Source: Bog-473 sp963755495 (lineage in GTDB: Bacteria; Actinomycetota; Acidimicrobiia; Acidimicrobiales; RAAP-2). From it: 64,000 nt of DNA. Position 1 is the stretch's first letter. Each line of letters starts with the position of its first letter. Below the pieces are notes generated by a model. It had not been told where the DNA came from, made no database searches, and was given only the letters and a program-made list of their open reading frames with translations. Both the position numbers and the translations under genes were made by a program. Below, in pieces: positions 8,538-19,111 of this stretch. Location of the stretch: NCBI GenBank assembly GCA_963755495.1, contig CAVWJS010000006.1:1508864-1572863 (forward strand). The letters are read 5' to 3'.

Positions 8538-10057
8538 CTACGTCAGGGCCATCAGCTTTACTAGCTCCGATCGATCTACCTCCGATGGCAGTCCCCATCC
8601 TGGCCGGTAATCGAAGACCTCATCTATGGGAGCCGAGACGTAGCGTGACTCGAGCAGTTCGAGCTGGGACAGTGGGACGAGAGACGGGTGAGGATGGCCG
8701 CAAGCGTGCCCGAGCCGCACGAGTTCAAATCGAAGAGCGGCCACATAGTTCGCCACTCGTACGGACTTGAGCGCTGGATCCAGGCCGTGTTGCAACCAGC
8801 GCGACTGAGTGGCGACGCCTGTTGGGCACCGCCCAGTGTGGCATCGCTGCGCCTGAATGCAACCCGCAGCGAGCATCACCTCACGACCGACATTGAGCTG
8901 ATCGCAGCCCAATGCCAGCGCGAGTAACGCGTTCTCGGGAAGGCCGAGCTTTCCTGAGCCGATCCATACAACGTTGTTCTGCAATCCATATTGCGCGAAG
9001 ATCCGATACACGCGGCGAATGCGAAGCGGAATGGCAGCGCCACATGGTCAACGAACACAAGCGGGCCCGCTCCCGTTCCGCCCTCTCCACCATCAATTGT
9101 TATGAAGTCGACGGCGGTCCCCGTGGCCTCAATCCGCGCCGCGAGTGCCTCCCAGAAGCCAATTTCCCCCACCGCGGACTTGATGCCGACCGGCAGGCCA
9201 GTGCGATCGGCAATGGTCTCAACGAAGTCGAGTAATCCGCCGACGTCACTGAACGCACTATGGCCCGCCGGACTCTTGCAATCTTTGCCTACTGGGACAC
9301 CTCGAATGGACGCGATCTCAGGAGTTACCTTCACACCAGGAAGCATCCCCCCTATGCCGGGTTTTGCTCCTTGGGACAACTTGATCTCGATCGCCCGTAC
9401 CTCAGGGTGCGCGGCCACCGTATCGGCGACGCGTTCCAGGGAGAAACGACCATCGGCCTCCCTGCATCCGAAGTACCCGCTGCCGATCTGCCAGACCAGA
9501 TCGGCGCCCTTCTCGTGGTAGGCCGAGATGCCCCCTTCCCCCGTATTCTGCCAACATCCCGCCAGCATCGACCCGCGGTTGATGGCCTCGATCGCTGCCG
9601 CGCTGAGCGAACCGAAACTCATACCGGAGACGTTGACGATCGAGGCAGGCCGAAATGCCAGCCGTCGTTGCCTAGCACCGCCGAGTACTTTTGCCGCGGG
9701 AACAACAAAGTCGAGGGTTGGCTGAGTCGCGGTCAAAGCGAGCGGGAAGGCCGCTTGCTTGATGATCAGGTAGTCCTGGATGTGCTCGATATCGACATCG
9801 GAACCAAATCCGAACAGGTTATTGCCCAGCTTCGATGAAGTGTGGATCCACCGACGCTGGTCCCGGTTGAACGGTCGCTCCTCGGTATTGTCGTTGACGA
9901 GGTACTGGCGGGTCTCAGGACCGAATGACTCAAGGATGTACCGGAGGTGACCAATGATCGGGAAGTTCCGTAATACGGCGTGGTGACTTTGGAAAAGATC
10001 GTAGGCTGCCACTGCAAGCAACCCGGCTATTACGACGACGATGACCACGACGACCAT
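8538..10057 (-). pseudogene. FMN-binding glutamate-synthase-like oxidoreductase, frameshifted
   Basis: This belongs to the GltB-like FMN-binding glutamate synthase family: single-domain proteins of about 500 residues with an N-terminal membrane helix. The first part (ATG at 10055-10057) shows a hydrophobic start, then VSGMSFGSLSAAAIEA, NTGEGGIS, QIGSGYFG, KLSQGAKPGIGG and TIDGGEGGTGA, the FMN/TIM-barrel signatures. The chain then moves one frame near 9015 and continues RIFAQYG, GSGKLGLPENALLALALGCD and CIQAQRCHTGRCPTGVATQ, with the conserved iron-sulfur-type cysteines. One lost C in TTCGCCGCG would explain it. If the break is an artefact, this is a complete enzyme. No small subunit is adjacent. 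Confidence 0.85.
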
Positions 10058-10510
10058 TGCGCGAGGATAGGTGACTGCACGGACGGATTCCCGCTTTGTC
10101 GCCTCGACACTGATTCCTCAACTCCGCAGTCATCGTCACGGTGAATGGTGAGCGGACGCCGGACACGCCGGCTGAACCTCGAGGAGATGGTCCCACCGGG
10201 CACACACTGTGGTCCGGGGACGGCCGGCCTCATGTCGACCCCGTGCGACCGGACATCGCTGGTGCCGACGAACTGAAGCTCAAGGCCAAGCCGTACGACG
10301 ACATCGGGATCAGCATTACAACCACGCCACCCGACGCGTCGCGAAGATCGAATCCCGCCCACCACTCGCGTAGGGTGGGGTTGGTGTCGGAGGACCGACT
10401 GGCAACTTTGGTCCACGCCCCGTGGTAGTGGAAAGAGGCTGGTCAGAGCTTCGCCCGGGTGGCGCGGACTACAGCGAGTTATTTCGATGACCGCTAGCGG
10501 ACCGCATTTC
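10058..10510. other. Intergenic, with a weak tRNA-3'-end-like copy at 10381
   Basis: No convincing gene. TTGGTGTCGGAGGA at 10381-10394 is a partial copy of the motif seen at 3530 and 8081. Confidence 0.4.
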
Positions 10511-10735
10511 TCATAGAAGCTCCGCCAACTCTTCTCGGTCAATACCCGCATCCCTGAGGATTCCGCTGAGGGTGCCCCGCTTCAGTTCCTTGTGCAATGG
10601 AATGACGAGAGGAACCGAACGTTCAGGATGTTTGAGTCGGACATGGCTCCCCCGCTGACGCACGGACTCCCAACCCACCCGTTCAAGAGCTTGGACGAGC
10701 TGGGCTCCGGAGACGACCGGCAGGCGGTCACTCAC
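10511..10735 (-). CDS. hicA: HicA-type mRNA interferase toxin
   Basis: A 74-residue HicA toxin, a double-stranded-RNA-binding-fold ribonuclease that cleaves mRNA unless bound by HicB. The family signature is clear: GAQLVQALERVGWE, then QRGSHVRLKHP with the catalytic histidine in GSH, then LVIPLHKELKRGTLSGILRDAGI. Start GTG at 10733-10735 overlaps the HicB stop (GTGA), so toxin translation is coupled to antitoxin. The antitoxin-first order is less usual than toxin-first but known. Both residues and length look intact. Confidence 0.92.
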   Translation of the reverse strand: MSDRLPVVSGAQLVQALERVGWESVRQRGSHVRLKHPERSVPLVIPLHKELKRGTLSGILRDAGIDREELAELL

Positions 10736-10956
10736 GCCGGGATTGAGAACCTCCGTCGAACAACCCCGGTTCCCACCGACCGGCCATCTTCACGGAGACC
10801 TTCGACATAGAGCGCGAGCGCCTCTTCGGCGTTGGCGACGGCCTCCTCGAGAGTGTCGCCCTCGGTGTGGAGACCAGGCAGATCAGGGGCATAGACGGTG
10901 TAACCACCCTCATCCTGGGGCTCGAACACGAACTCAATGTCGGTGGGCTCGCTCAT
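10732..10956 (-). CDS. hicB: HicB-type antitoxin
   Basis: A 74-residue HicB antitoxin with the partial RNase H-like fold that neutralises HicA. Visible features are DEGGYTVYAPDLPGLHTEGDTLEEA and the following helix ANAEEALALYVEGL, typical of HicB. There is little beyond the core fold, so a separate DNA-binding domain is not evident and autoregulation may be weak or need the complex. It is the first gene of the pair, starting at ATG 10954-10956. Confidence 0.92.
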   Translation of the reverse strand: MSEPTDIEFVFEPQDEGGYTVYAPDLPGLHTEGDTLEEAVANAEEALALYVEGLREDGRSVGTGVVRRRFSIPA

Positions 10957-11185
10957 AGTGTCAGTCTACGGCGGGGATGTCTCATCGTCTCGCGATCGAC
11001 CCTCACGCGTCGTAAATCCCTGCGTGGGGACCCACCTCACGACACTTCCCTCGACGACATCGAGGTGCTCTCGATGCGCGAGCTCTCGTGGCCGATGGCA
11101 AGTAACAACACCGACAGGCCTGACGGCATCGCCTTCAATGCGCTGTAGGCAGGACCCCACCAATCCAAGGAGGCGTTGATCATCC

Positions 11186-13694
11186 TCAGTCGATCCCGAG
11201 GAGTGTCCGCAGCCGCTGGACATTGAATCCGCCACCAACGAGAACGCCCCCGGCCCCAGCCTCAGCAACCCCGTACCCCTCGAACTCGCGCAACAGAGCG
11301 AAGAGATCTTCCTTTCGGGTCGGGTCCGCCAGCGCCTGGCGGGGCGTCAGTCCACCCAGGGCAGGAATCGACTCTTCGACCCACTCTTCCTCTTTCTGAC
11401 GCATAATCTGCTCGATCAACCCTTGCATCGCCGGATCGAACAAACTGGAAGAAGCAGGCGCACGCTCCGACCGGTCCGGCCGTGTCCGTCCGACTTCGGT
11501 GAACGTCTCGTGCACTACCGAGGCGTGAGGCAGCGCGTCGCACACCAGCTCGACGAGCCGCGAACATCGTTCGCTCGAGTATGCCTCGATTATTAACGTC
11601 TCCTCCTCGGTGTGCACCACCCCGCCGATAACTCGATCCCCGTCACCGAGGTGGTCCCACCACTGGATCCATTCGCCGTCTTCGGTGGGCTCGAGAATCT
11701 CGTTGAGAACCGACACGACCTCGGAGGCCTCACCGGCACCGGCCAACTCGACCCGGCAGAACATCGTCGGCTCACCCGCCCGGTTCATGAGGTGGGGTGG
11801 GGCGATAGCCATGCCATACCAGGCAGCCAGGTCTGCCATGTCGGGGACCACGTCTACCAACTCGAGGACCGATGCACGGAGGCGAAGCGGCACATGCACG
11901 ACGACACCCATGATCTGGGTCACATCGGTCAGTTGCGCCAGGCGAGCCAGTATGAACTCGCCTGCCTCCCGGCCGATCGAGCCACGCTGCTCGTTTACCA
12001 TCACCACTTCGCCGCTCGACGTGTCACGCAGGGTCAGGCTCCGTCCGGGATCTACCGCGGTGATCTCGCACAACTTTCGGGGATTCTCGATCAATTCCCC
12101 GATGAGATCTCGTTCGTCCTCGGGGAGCAGGTCACCCCGGGCAACGAGGTAGTTGTCGGCAATCCCTCCCTCCCACAGTGCGATGTCCATGATGATCGGG
12201 TCCTGCGACAGCTCGAACACGGCAGCCGCCTGGTCTGGACCATTGGGGTCGGTGGCGGCGTAAGCCACCTCTGCCACGATCTCCTGCTGTTCCTCGTTAC
12301 TGGCAAAGCGGGCGAGCTTGTGCATCAGCAGACCGGTGCGCGTCGAAAGCAGCGATCGCTTCTGGTCCTGGCAACACGCCTTGAACTTGCGCCCCGATCC
12401 GCACGGGCACGGGTCGTTGCGACCCACCCCTCGGTACAGAGCCCCACTGGCGGCCCGGAGGTCCTCCAGGAACTTGAGCCGACTCGTCTCCTTCCCCGAG
12501 ATCGGAGTGGCGTAGGAGGGCGATGGCCGCGTCGACATGGCCCCGATCGATCTCGTAGTCGACCAAAATGAATGCGGCGGGCGTGTATTCGGGATCTGCC
12601 CGTAGAGAACGCCGTAGCATGATCTCTGCCGTCACCAAATCGCCGCGCTCTTGAGCTTCAAGGGCCAGCATTAGCCGGGCGGGAGCGGCCCGGTGCTCTC
12701 CCCCACTGGCGATCAACTCGGCGAAGGTAACCAGTTCGCCCTCGTGATTGGCGAATGTATCCATTACATACTCGGCCAACGCAGGGGCCACGGCCCCGTG
12801 GGCCAAGGAGCGTGTTACCTCCCGCACATCGGGTACAACACCCCGCCTAATCCCGTCATAAGCCGTGCGAGCTGCATCGAACGCATCCTCGCAGCACCCT
12901 GATATGCCCCACTTGGCCAAGGTGTCGCGTCGTGACCCGTCACGCCACTGCTCGGAGAAACTCGACCATTCCTCGCCGGCCCGGCCGAACGAGAAGCCTC
13001 GCCGTTCCATGCCGGCGGCCTCAAGCAGTTCCCCCAGGGGGCGGACCGGCTGACGAAAAGCAGTGGGATCCAGTGTCAGGGCATCGAGCAGAAGGGGAAC
13101 CGCCTCCTCACCGGTGCCCGGCGGGATCCGATAGTCCACCGCCTCGCGCAGTAGAGCCATTTCGTGTTCGTCGTTCGCCAGGTCGGTCACAGAACTCACC
13201 CGAACTGAGTCACCGTTCCGCACAAAAGCCACAACATCCCCAGGCAGGAAACCGCTGAGCCACCCGTCAGGCCCGGCCACGAAGCTGTGATCCTCGCCCG
13301 GCATGTGGTCACCGGGCCACTGCTTGAGCAAGGCGTCAGGTCCCAGTCGCAAAGCTTCGCCGACGTTCCAGTCCAGAAGGACCAGATCGGGAGTCACCTC
13401 TACTTCCTGACGCTCGACCTCCTCGTCCTGGAGCCGATGAGTCAGCACCAACCCTTCCGTCAGGTGGGACGACAGCGCCAAGCGAGCGGGGCCCGACCAG
13501 ATTTCGTCGGTCACCACGACACAGTCCACCACGGCTCCGGCCATTTCGTCTTCACGCACGTCGTCGTCGCGCAGCCAGTCCAGCTGCCCGCAGGTATCGA
13601 GATGTTGCACCAGTTCCGGCAGGACCAAGGGTCCGCCCTGGAGGAGCTCCGTCACGATGATTCTCAGGGTGTGTTCCGGGTTCGCTTCGTCCAC
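11186..13694 (-). pseudogene. SEC-C zinc-motif protein split by one frameshift
   Basis: Two long frames form one protein of roughly 830 residues. The first (ATG at 13692-13694) ends in TPR-like helices (LMLALEAQERGDLVTAEIM, then HVDAAIALLRHSDLGEGDE). The second continues SRLKFLEDLRAASGALYRG, then the SEC-C zinc motif RNDPCPCGSGRKFKACC, and runs to TGA at 11186. The frames overlap at 12297-12538, and the switch fits near 12500 where GAGACGAGTCGGCTC would need one more base. SEC-C motifs bind zinc and often mark SecA- or chaperone-linked proteins, but the large flanking regions have no known function. It could act as two polypeptides if the shift is real. Confidence 0.75.
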
Positions 13695-14024
13695 CCCCGG
13701 AACGGTACCTACTTCTCTCGCTCAATGGTGTCGGGTGGGGCGAATGATCCCCTGAGTACACCGCACCTGTTGCGCGGCGAGTTGTCACTGAAAGCCGCCT
13801 AGATAAGGCAACAGTCCAGGTCAGAAGTTTGGCGGTGAAGCACAAGGCGAACGGGAAGAGCACAACCCGCCAGCCTGGCACGACACCGCGAATCAGGGTC
13901 GGGGTACTGGCACGAAGGAGATTCGGATGCTGCCCACCTTGGCCACAGACCGAGCGTGTACGACACTTTGGATGTGATGGCGCAGGTGGAGGGGCCAAGG
14001 CGGGCCTGACGTGGTGAGAATGCC
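13695..14024. other. Intergenic region between divergent genes
   Basis: It separates the SEC-C gene (minus) from the permease gene (plus) and should hold both promoters. I see no clear operator or gene. Confidence 0.4.
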
Positions 14025-16559
14025 GTGCTAATAGTCGCCTGGTATCGGTTCCGGGTCACCTTTCGACGCCGGCTGGGTGGCTATCTGTCTCTCGTTTTAC
14101 TCATTGGTCTTTTGGGCGGCCTGGCCATGGCGTCGATCGCCGGTGCCCGGCGTACACAGTCGGCGTACCCGACCTTCATGGCAGCCACCAACCCCTCGGA
14201 TCTGAACGTCGCTGTGTACAACCCCGCCACCGACGGCGGTCCGGGTCCACCGTTAGCGACGAAAATCGCCCACCTGGCCCTAGTAAAGCGGGTCAGAAAC
14301 CTTGTAACGCCTACCTTCATACCGCTGACCGCCCACGGCGCCCCAAGGTTGAGCACATTGAACCTTGTGGTCACGTTGGGCAGCCTCGATGGGGAGCTCT
14401 TCAATCAGGACCGTGTTACGGCCACCGTTGGACAGTTGGCTGACCCGCAGCAGGCCGACGAGATCATGATGACTGCCAGCGCCGCCCGGCTACTTGGAGT
14501 GCACGTTGGTCAGGTGGTTCCCATGGGGTTCTACCTCCCCGCGCAAAACAACCTGCCCGGGTTCGGCACGCCCCGTGTGTCACCAGCCCTACGAGTGAAC
14601 GCCACGTTGGTGGGGATAGTGACCCTCAACAACCAAGTGGTCCAAGATGACATTGACCAGGCCTACGGCTTCACGGTGGTGACTCCGGCGCTCATCCGGG
14701 AGGCCATCGCCCTGTCGGCGGGAGCGGATGCGTCCGAAGGATACGGAGTCCAACTCGACCATGGCGGCCGTGATGTTTCTGCTGTTGAGCAAGAGATAAT
14801 CCGGATAGTCCCACCGCACATGACCTACAACTTCCACGTGACTTCCCGCGTCGTGTCGGAGGTGGAACTGGCCATCAAACCCGAATCGGTCGCACTGGGA
14901 GCATTCGGGGCTATCGCCGCCCTCGTCGCCCTCGTGCTGGGCGTACAGGCCATCTCCCGCCAGCTGCGATGGGGTGACGGAGACCGCCGAGTGTTGCGGG
15001 CCCTCGGTGCGGCCACCGCGGTGACCGCTGGCGACGGGGTGATCGGTGTGCTCGGCGCCGTTGTCCTCGGCTCGTTGCTGGCTGTTGTCGTTGCGGTGGG
15101 CCTCTCGCCGCTCGCCCCCCTGGGACCGGTGCGCCCCGTGTACCCCGACTCGGGGGTTGCCTTCGACTGGACAGTGCTCGGCATCGGGCTCGCGCTGTTG
15201 GTGGGTAGCCTGGGAGCCGCAGCGCTGGCGCTCACCTATCGTGGATCGCCTAACCGCATCGCCCGGATAAGCCAATCAGTGACGCGAAACTCGCGAGCCA
15301 CCCGCGCTCTCGAAGCTGCCGGTATGCCCGTGGCAGGCGTGGTGGGCGTGCGCTTCGCTCTCGAAGCGGGACGGGGTCGAACCGCGGTACCGGTGCGCTC
15401 GGCATTGCTGGGAACCGTCTTGGCGGTTGCCTTGCTGGTCGGCACCCTGACCTTTGCCAGCGGCTTGCACACCCTGGTCTCCAGCCCGCCTCTGTACGGG
15501 TGGAACTGGAACTACATGCTCAACCCGAGCGACGACGTCCCGCCGCAAGCGTTGAAGTTGCTTGACCATGACCCCGACATCTCCGCCTTTACCGGAGTCG
15601 CCTACACCAACGCCGAGATCAACGGCCAGACGGTGCCCATCCTCATCAGCAGTGCTCGCCCCAAGGTGGCTCCCCCGATCCTTTCGGGGCACGATCTAGA
15701 TGCCAACGACCAGGTCGTGTTGGGGGCAGCCACGTTGGCAGTGCTCCATAAGCACGTCGGCGATACGGTGATGGTCGGCGTCGGGACCCCTAAGGATGCC
15801 CCCATCTACATTCCACCGACCCTGCTGCGGATCGTCGGCACTGCGACATTTCCTGCAGTGGGCTACTCCAGTTTCGTGTCCGACCACACCTCCATGGGCA
15901 CGGGGGCTCTGGTTCCCACCGGGTTCATTCCCGCCGCGTTCAACCGGGCGATCAACAGCCCGGACCCGATCCTCAATGGCCCGGCACTGGTCTTCGTGCG
16001 CTTGCGCAGCGGGGTCAGCGCCGCCGCCGGCCGGGCCAGCTTGCAGCGCATCGCCGAGGCGGCGAACAAGCTCCTTGCCGCCGACCCTAATGCGGTCGGC
16101 AACAACGTGACAGTTCTCGGCGTGCAACGTCCGGTCCAGATCGTGAACTACCGCAGCATCGGTTCCACTCCGGTCATCCTCGCCGTGGGGCTCGCCCTCG
16201 GGGCGATCGTGGCGCTCGCGCTCACGCTTGTGGCATCAGTCCGGCACCGCCGACGGGACCTGGCGCTGTTGAAGGCTCTTGGATTCACCCCACGACAGCT
16301 GGCCGCCGCGGTCGCGTGGCAGTCGACAACCACAGCGATCGTCGGCGTCGTTGTCGGAGTGCCGGTCGGCATCGTGATCGGACGCCAATTGTGGACGGTG
16401 TTCGCCCGCAACATCAACGCGGTACCCAACCCCACCGTGCCGGTCTTATCCGTGGTGCTCGTCGCGCTCGGTGCCCTGGTCTTTGCCAATGTCGTGGCAG
16501 CAATCCCCGGTCGAATCGCGGCACGTACCCCAACCGCCATGGTGTTGAGGGCCGAATAG
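14025..16559 (+). CDS. FtsX-like ABC-type permease (844 aa)
   Basis: A large membrane protein of the FtsX/MacB permease type. It has an N-terminal membrane helix after YRFRVTFRRR, an extracytoplasmic domain, a first FtsX-like bundle (about residues 290-410), a second extracytoplasmic domain and a C-terminal bundle (about 720-840). The last bundle contains RHRRRDLALLKALGFTPRQL, the coupling-helix signature for contact with an ATPase. Such proteins export lipids or peptides or transmit mechanical force. No ATP-binding subunit is adjacent, so the partner must be encoded elsewhere. The start is GTG at 14025, overlapping a short upstream frame. Confidence 0.88.
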   Translation: MLIVAWYRFRVTFRRRLGGYLSLVLLIGLLGGLAMASIAGARRTQSAYPTFMAATNPSDLNVAVYNPATDGGPGPPLATKIAHLALVKRVRNLVTPTFIPLTAHGAPRLSTLNLVVTLGSLDGELFNQDRVTATVGQLADPQQADEIMMTASAARLLGVHVGQVVPMGFYLPAQNNLPGFGTPRVSPALRVNATLVGIVTLNNQVVQDDIDQAYGFTVVTPALIREAIALSAGADASEGYGVQLDHGGRDVSAVEQEIIRIVPPHMTYNFHVTSRVVSEVELAIKPESVALGAFGAIAALVALVLGVQAISRQLRWGDGDRRVLRALGAATAVTAGDGVIGVLGAVVLGSLLAVVVAVGLSPLAPLGPVRPVYPDSGVAFDWTVLGIGLALLVGSLGAAALALTYRGSPNRIARISQSVTRNSRATRALEAAGMPVAGVVGVRFALEAGRGRTAVPVRSALLGTVLAVALLVGTLTFASGLHTLVSSPPLYGWNWNYMLNPSDDVPPQALKLLDHDPDISAFTGVAYTNAEINGQTVPILISSARPKVAPPILSGHDLDANDQVVLGAATLAVLHKHVGDTVMVGVGTPKDAPIYIPPTLLRIVGTATFPAVGYSSFVSDHTSMGTGALVPTGFIPAAFNRAINSPDPILNGPALVFVRLRSGVSAAAGRASLQRIAEAANKLLAADPNAVGNNVTVLGVQRPVQIVNYRSIGSTPVILAVGLALGAIVALALTLVASVRHRRRDLALLKALGFTPRQLAAAVAWQSTTTAIVGVVVGVPVGIVIGRQLWTVFARNINAVPNPTVPVLSVVLVALGALVFANVVAAIPGRIAARTPTAMVLRAE

Positions 16560-16596
16560 GCCGATCGTCGGGCGCCACAAACTCCCACTTCAACCC

Positions 16597-16621
16597 TCGT
16601 GTCGGAGGAGGGACTGCAACC
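16597..16621. repeat. tRNA-3'-end-like repeat, copy 3
   Basis: TCGTGTCGGAGGAGGGACTG followed by CAACC lies about 40 bases after the permease stop. Read on the minus strand it gives GGTTGCAGTCCC then CTCCGACACGA, a T-loop plus acceptor-like end, related to 8081-8105. Confidence 0.4.
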
Positions 16622-16814
16622 ATAAGTACACCGATCTGGCAGTCCGAATGGGCCGCCTAAGAATGTACTTTCTGGTTGAAACGCCCGCCTATGCGAACGA
16701 TCGCATTACCGAACCCATCGCGAACAGTTGGAGCTGGTATCAACAAGTCACTCCCAGAGTCGTAGGCGTGGTGAGTTGCGATGATAGGACACATCGTTCG
16801 GAGGAGAGGCAGTC

Positions 16815-17111
16815 CTAACCGCTGGCGTTTCTCTGTCGTCGGCGAAGGAGCCAGATAATCGCGCCTACCACCAGTAAGTCCCCGACAACAATGCCGGCCA
16901 CGGCATCAGGAGGAATTGCTCCACTCCCGGCAGACTTGGATGGTCTCTTGGGAGGGTTCGTTGGAACTGTGCTTGACGGCTCGGAAGTAGTCGAAGTGCT
17001 TGAAGTAGACGCGGTGAAGGCGACGACGCTCTTCGCTGACGAAGCAAGTAGCAGGCCGTCGCCGACGCTCGGCGTTGAGAAATGGTTGGCTGGCTCACCG
17101 ATCGAAGCCAA
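16815..17111 (-). CDS. Ser/Thr/Pro-rich protein with C-terminal membrane anchor
   Basis: About 98 residues: a low-complexity stretch (TASTSSTSTTSEPSS), then a proline/lysine linker, one membrane helix (AVAGIVVGDLLVVGAIIWLL) and a basic tail (RRRQRN). The start is a TTG at 17109-17111, overlapping the end of the upstream DUF2510-type frame by 17 bases. That suggests coupling, or that this is the shifted C-terminal part of the same protein. No family recognised. Confidence 0.5.
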   Translation of the reverse strand: MASIGEPANHFSTPSVGDGLLLASSAKSVVAFTASTSSTSTTSEPSSTVPTNPPKRPSKSAGSGAIPPDAVAGIVVGDLLVVGAIIWLLRRRQRNASG

Positions 17112-17743
17112 TCCCAGCCATGCCGGTAATCGGAAGTTCGCCGTTTCGCTCGAACCACTGTCGCTTCTCAGCTGACAGCTGCTCCAGAAACAACTCCATC
17201 ATGCTGGCCAATGAGAGGTAGATGTCAACCACTTGCATCGCATCATCCTGAGCCGGCACGCGTACCCGATGGACGCTGATGTGCGCCAAGCGTTTATGCA
17301 CGCCCGGAAGAAAATGACCTTTGAGCCAATCTACGTTGCCTGCGACAAGGCGATTGTTTGAACCCCAATCTTCCACGTAGTCTCTTGCGCCCACATCCTC
17401 CGGATGTCGCTTGGGGTTTGGCGAATCAAAGAATTGCACGAGATTCCTTCCATGGATATTCAATGCAGTAACGAAAGGTCTCGGATTAGGGTCGCCTTTC
17501 CGTCCTGTGGGAATGCCAGCGCAATAAGGGCCATAGAAGAAATCCTCAAGTAGCCAGCGCACCTGGTCCGTGGGCGGGCCGGCCGAACCTGGCACCCTTC
17601 CATGGCGGCTTCCCGACCGGATAGCCAGTGCCCGGCATGGGAGGCGGCGGGGGCACAAAGTGCTCCGTCCAGCCTGCGCCATCGAAGTAGCGCTGTCCCC
17701 CAGTTCCAGCGGGGTCGGGATACCAGGCGGCCGGAGCCCCCAT
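17095..17743 (-). pseudogene. DUF2510-domain protein, frameshifted
   Basis: The first frame (ATG at 17741-17743) has the actinobacterial DUF2510 motif AAWYPDPAGTGGQRYFDGAGWTEH, the tryptophan-rich N-terminal module of many membrane-associated proteins. After KPPWKGARFG the coding switches frame near 17590 to DQVRWLLEDFFYGPYCAG and continues to the TGA at 17095. The central part (NPRPFVTALNIHGRNLVQFFDSP and following) has no family I recognise. The following small membrane protein may be its C-terminus. Confidence 0.6.
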
Positions 17744-17866
17744 ATTGGTCACGTCGTCTGGTCCTTTCGAGAAATGTCCATTGTGGCCCAACGCTTGGGA
17801 CAATCAGCGCGGCTCCCACATGGGCGACTAGTTCCCAAGGATGCGGTGGGGCATCATTGAAGCACT

Positions 17867-18126
17867 GTGGAGCAGGCAGGAAGAACCCCGAAGCTGATTG
17901 GGCTGCACAGCGAAGACGGACAATGGTGGTGGGACGGTCAGGCGTGGCTTCCGGCCTATTCGGTCGATGGCAAAAGGTGGTTTAACGGAGTCGCTTGGGC
18001 TCGGACGGCTCCTAAACGCGGCTCACTGAGGGCACTCCGAGATGAGCCTCGCTGGCTCAAGTGGAGCCTGATCCCGTGGGTGATACTTCTTGTCGCGTGG
18101 ATTCCTTCGGTGGACGTGGTTGCAAG
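17867..18126 (+). pseudogene. DUF2510-like membrane protein truncated by IS21
   Basis: Starts MEQAGRTPKLIGLHSEDG and has a tryptophan-rich repeat (QWWWDGQAWLPAYS, then KRWFNGVAW) like DUF2510 modules, then a membrane helix (SLIPWVILLVAWIP). The native sequence ends at 18126, where the left end of IS21 begins. The frame runs on to 18190 only through IS sequence, so the C-terminus is lost. It is divergent from the frameshifted DUF2510 gene next door and may have formed a pair with it. Confidence 0.6.
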
Positions 18127-18192
18127 TGTGAATCACGGTCGAAAGCAGCAGCGCGAAATGGTCGAAAACGGCAGCAGTTCGGTTGTGTGAAG

Positions 18193-19005
18193 TTAGCTTG
18201 AGGGAGTTGGTTCGTCCACAGGTTCGGTGACGGATTTGGCGGGCCGTCTGGCTCTGGCCTTGGCGTCTTGGAGTCGGTAGCTCTCGCCTTTGGTCTCGAT
18301 GATCCGACAGCGATGCGTGAGCCGGTCGAGCGTGGCCCCGGTGAGGCGTTCGGAGCCGAGCACCTCGGTCCACGATTCGAAGGGCAGATTGGTGGTCACG
18401 ATCAGGCTGGTGCGCTCGTAGGCGGTGGAGATGACGTCGAAGAGCAGCTCGGATCCGACCTTGGAGGCTGGCACGTAGCCCAGTTCGTCGAGGACGAGCA
18501 GATCCAGCTTGGCGAACTGACCCTTCAGGCGCAAAAAGCTCCGCTCGTCTCTGGCCTCGATGAGGGCGGTGACCAACTCGGTGGTGCGGATGAAACGGAC
18601 CCGATAACCCTTGGCACAGGCCTCCGCCGCCAGGGCCGTGGCCAGGTGACTTTTCCCGGTGCCGGGGTTGCCCACCATCAAGATGTTCTCCTTCTTGTCG
18701 ATGTACTCGCAGCGCATCAGTTCGGCGATCAGCACCTTGTTGACCGAAGGCCGGGAAGCGAAGTCGAAGGTCTCGAGCGTCTTGATGGTCGGAAAGCGCG
18801 CGAACTTGATCCGCCGTTCCGCCGAGCGTTTCTCGCGTTCTAAGAGCTCGAGCTCGGTCAAGCGCAAGAGATAGGAGAGATGATCGGCATTGTCCGCCGC
18901 GGCCTGGGTGGCCACCTTCTCGCATTCGGCCGCCACCGTCGGGAGACGGAGGGCCTTGAGGTGGTGGTGCAAGAGCACGGTGGACTTGGTCTCTGTTGCT
19001 TTCAT
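18193..19005 (-). CDS. istB: IS21 helper ATPase
   Basis: A 270-residue AAA+ ATPase that assembles on target DNA and stimulates the IstA transposase. Walker A is GNPGTGKSH near residue 120, Walker B is LLVLDELGY, and the N-terminal LKALRLPTVAAECEKVA helices are typical of IstB/DnaC-like proteins. Length is normal and no break is seen. It is the second gene of the element, about 100 bases after istA. Confidence 0.95.
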   Translation of the reverse strand: MKATETKSTVLLHHHLKALRLPTVAAECEKVATQAAADNADHLSYLLRLTELELLEREKRSAERRIKFARFPTIKTLETFDFASRPSVNKVLIAELMRCEYIDKKENILMVGNPGTGKSHLATALAAEACAKGYRVRFIRTTELVTALIEARDERSFLRLKGQFAKLDLLVLDELGYVPASKVGSELLFDVISTAYERTSLIVTTNLPFESWTEVLGSERLTGATLDRLTHRCRIIETKGESYRLQDAKARARRPAKSVTEPVDEPTPSS

Positions 19006-19111
19006 GGTGTTGCTCCTTTCGTCTGGCGCGTTGGCGCCGGCTGTAGTGCCCCGAGAGGCGATGGAAAGTGTGCGCTGGACTCGGGTGCCCGAACGTGACC
19101 TGGGGAAACGC

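Noticed and set aside
11612..12571. 319-codon plus-strand frame
   Set aside because: Antisense shadow of the SEC-C gene with no independent start signal.
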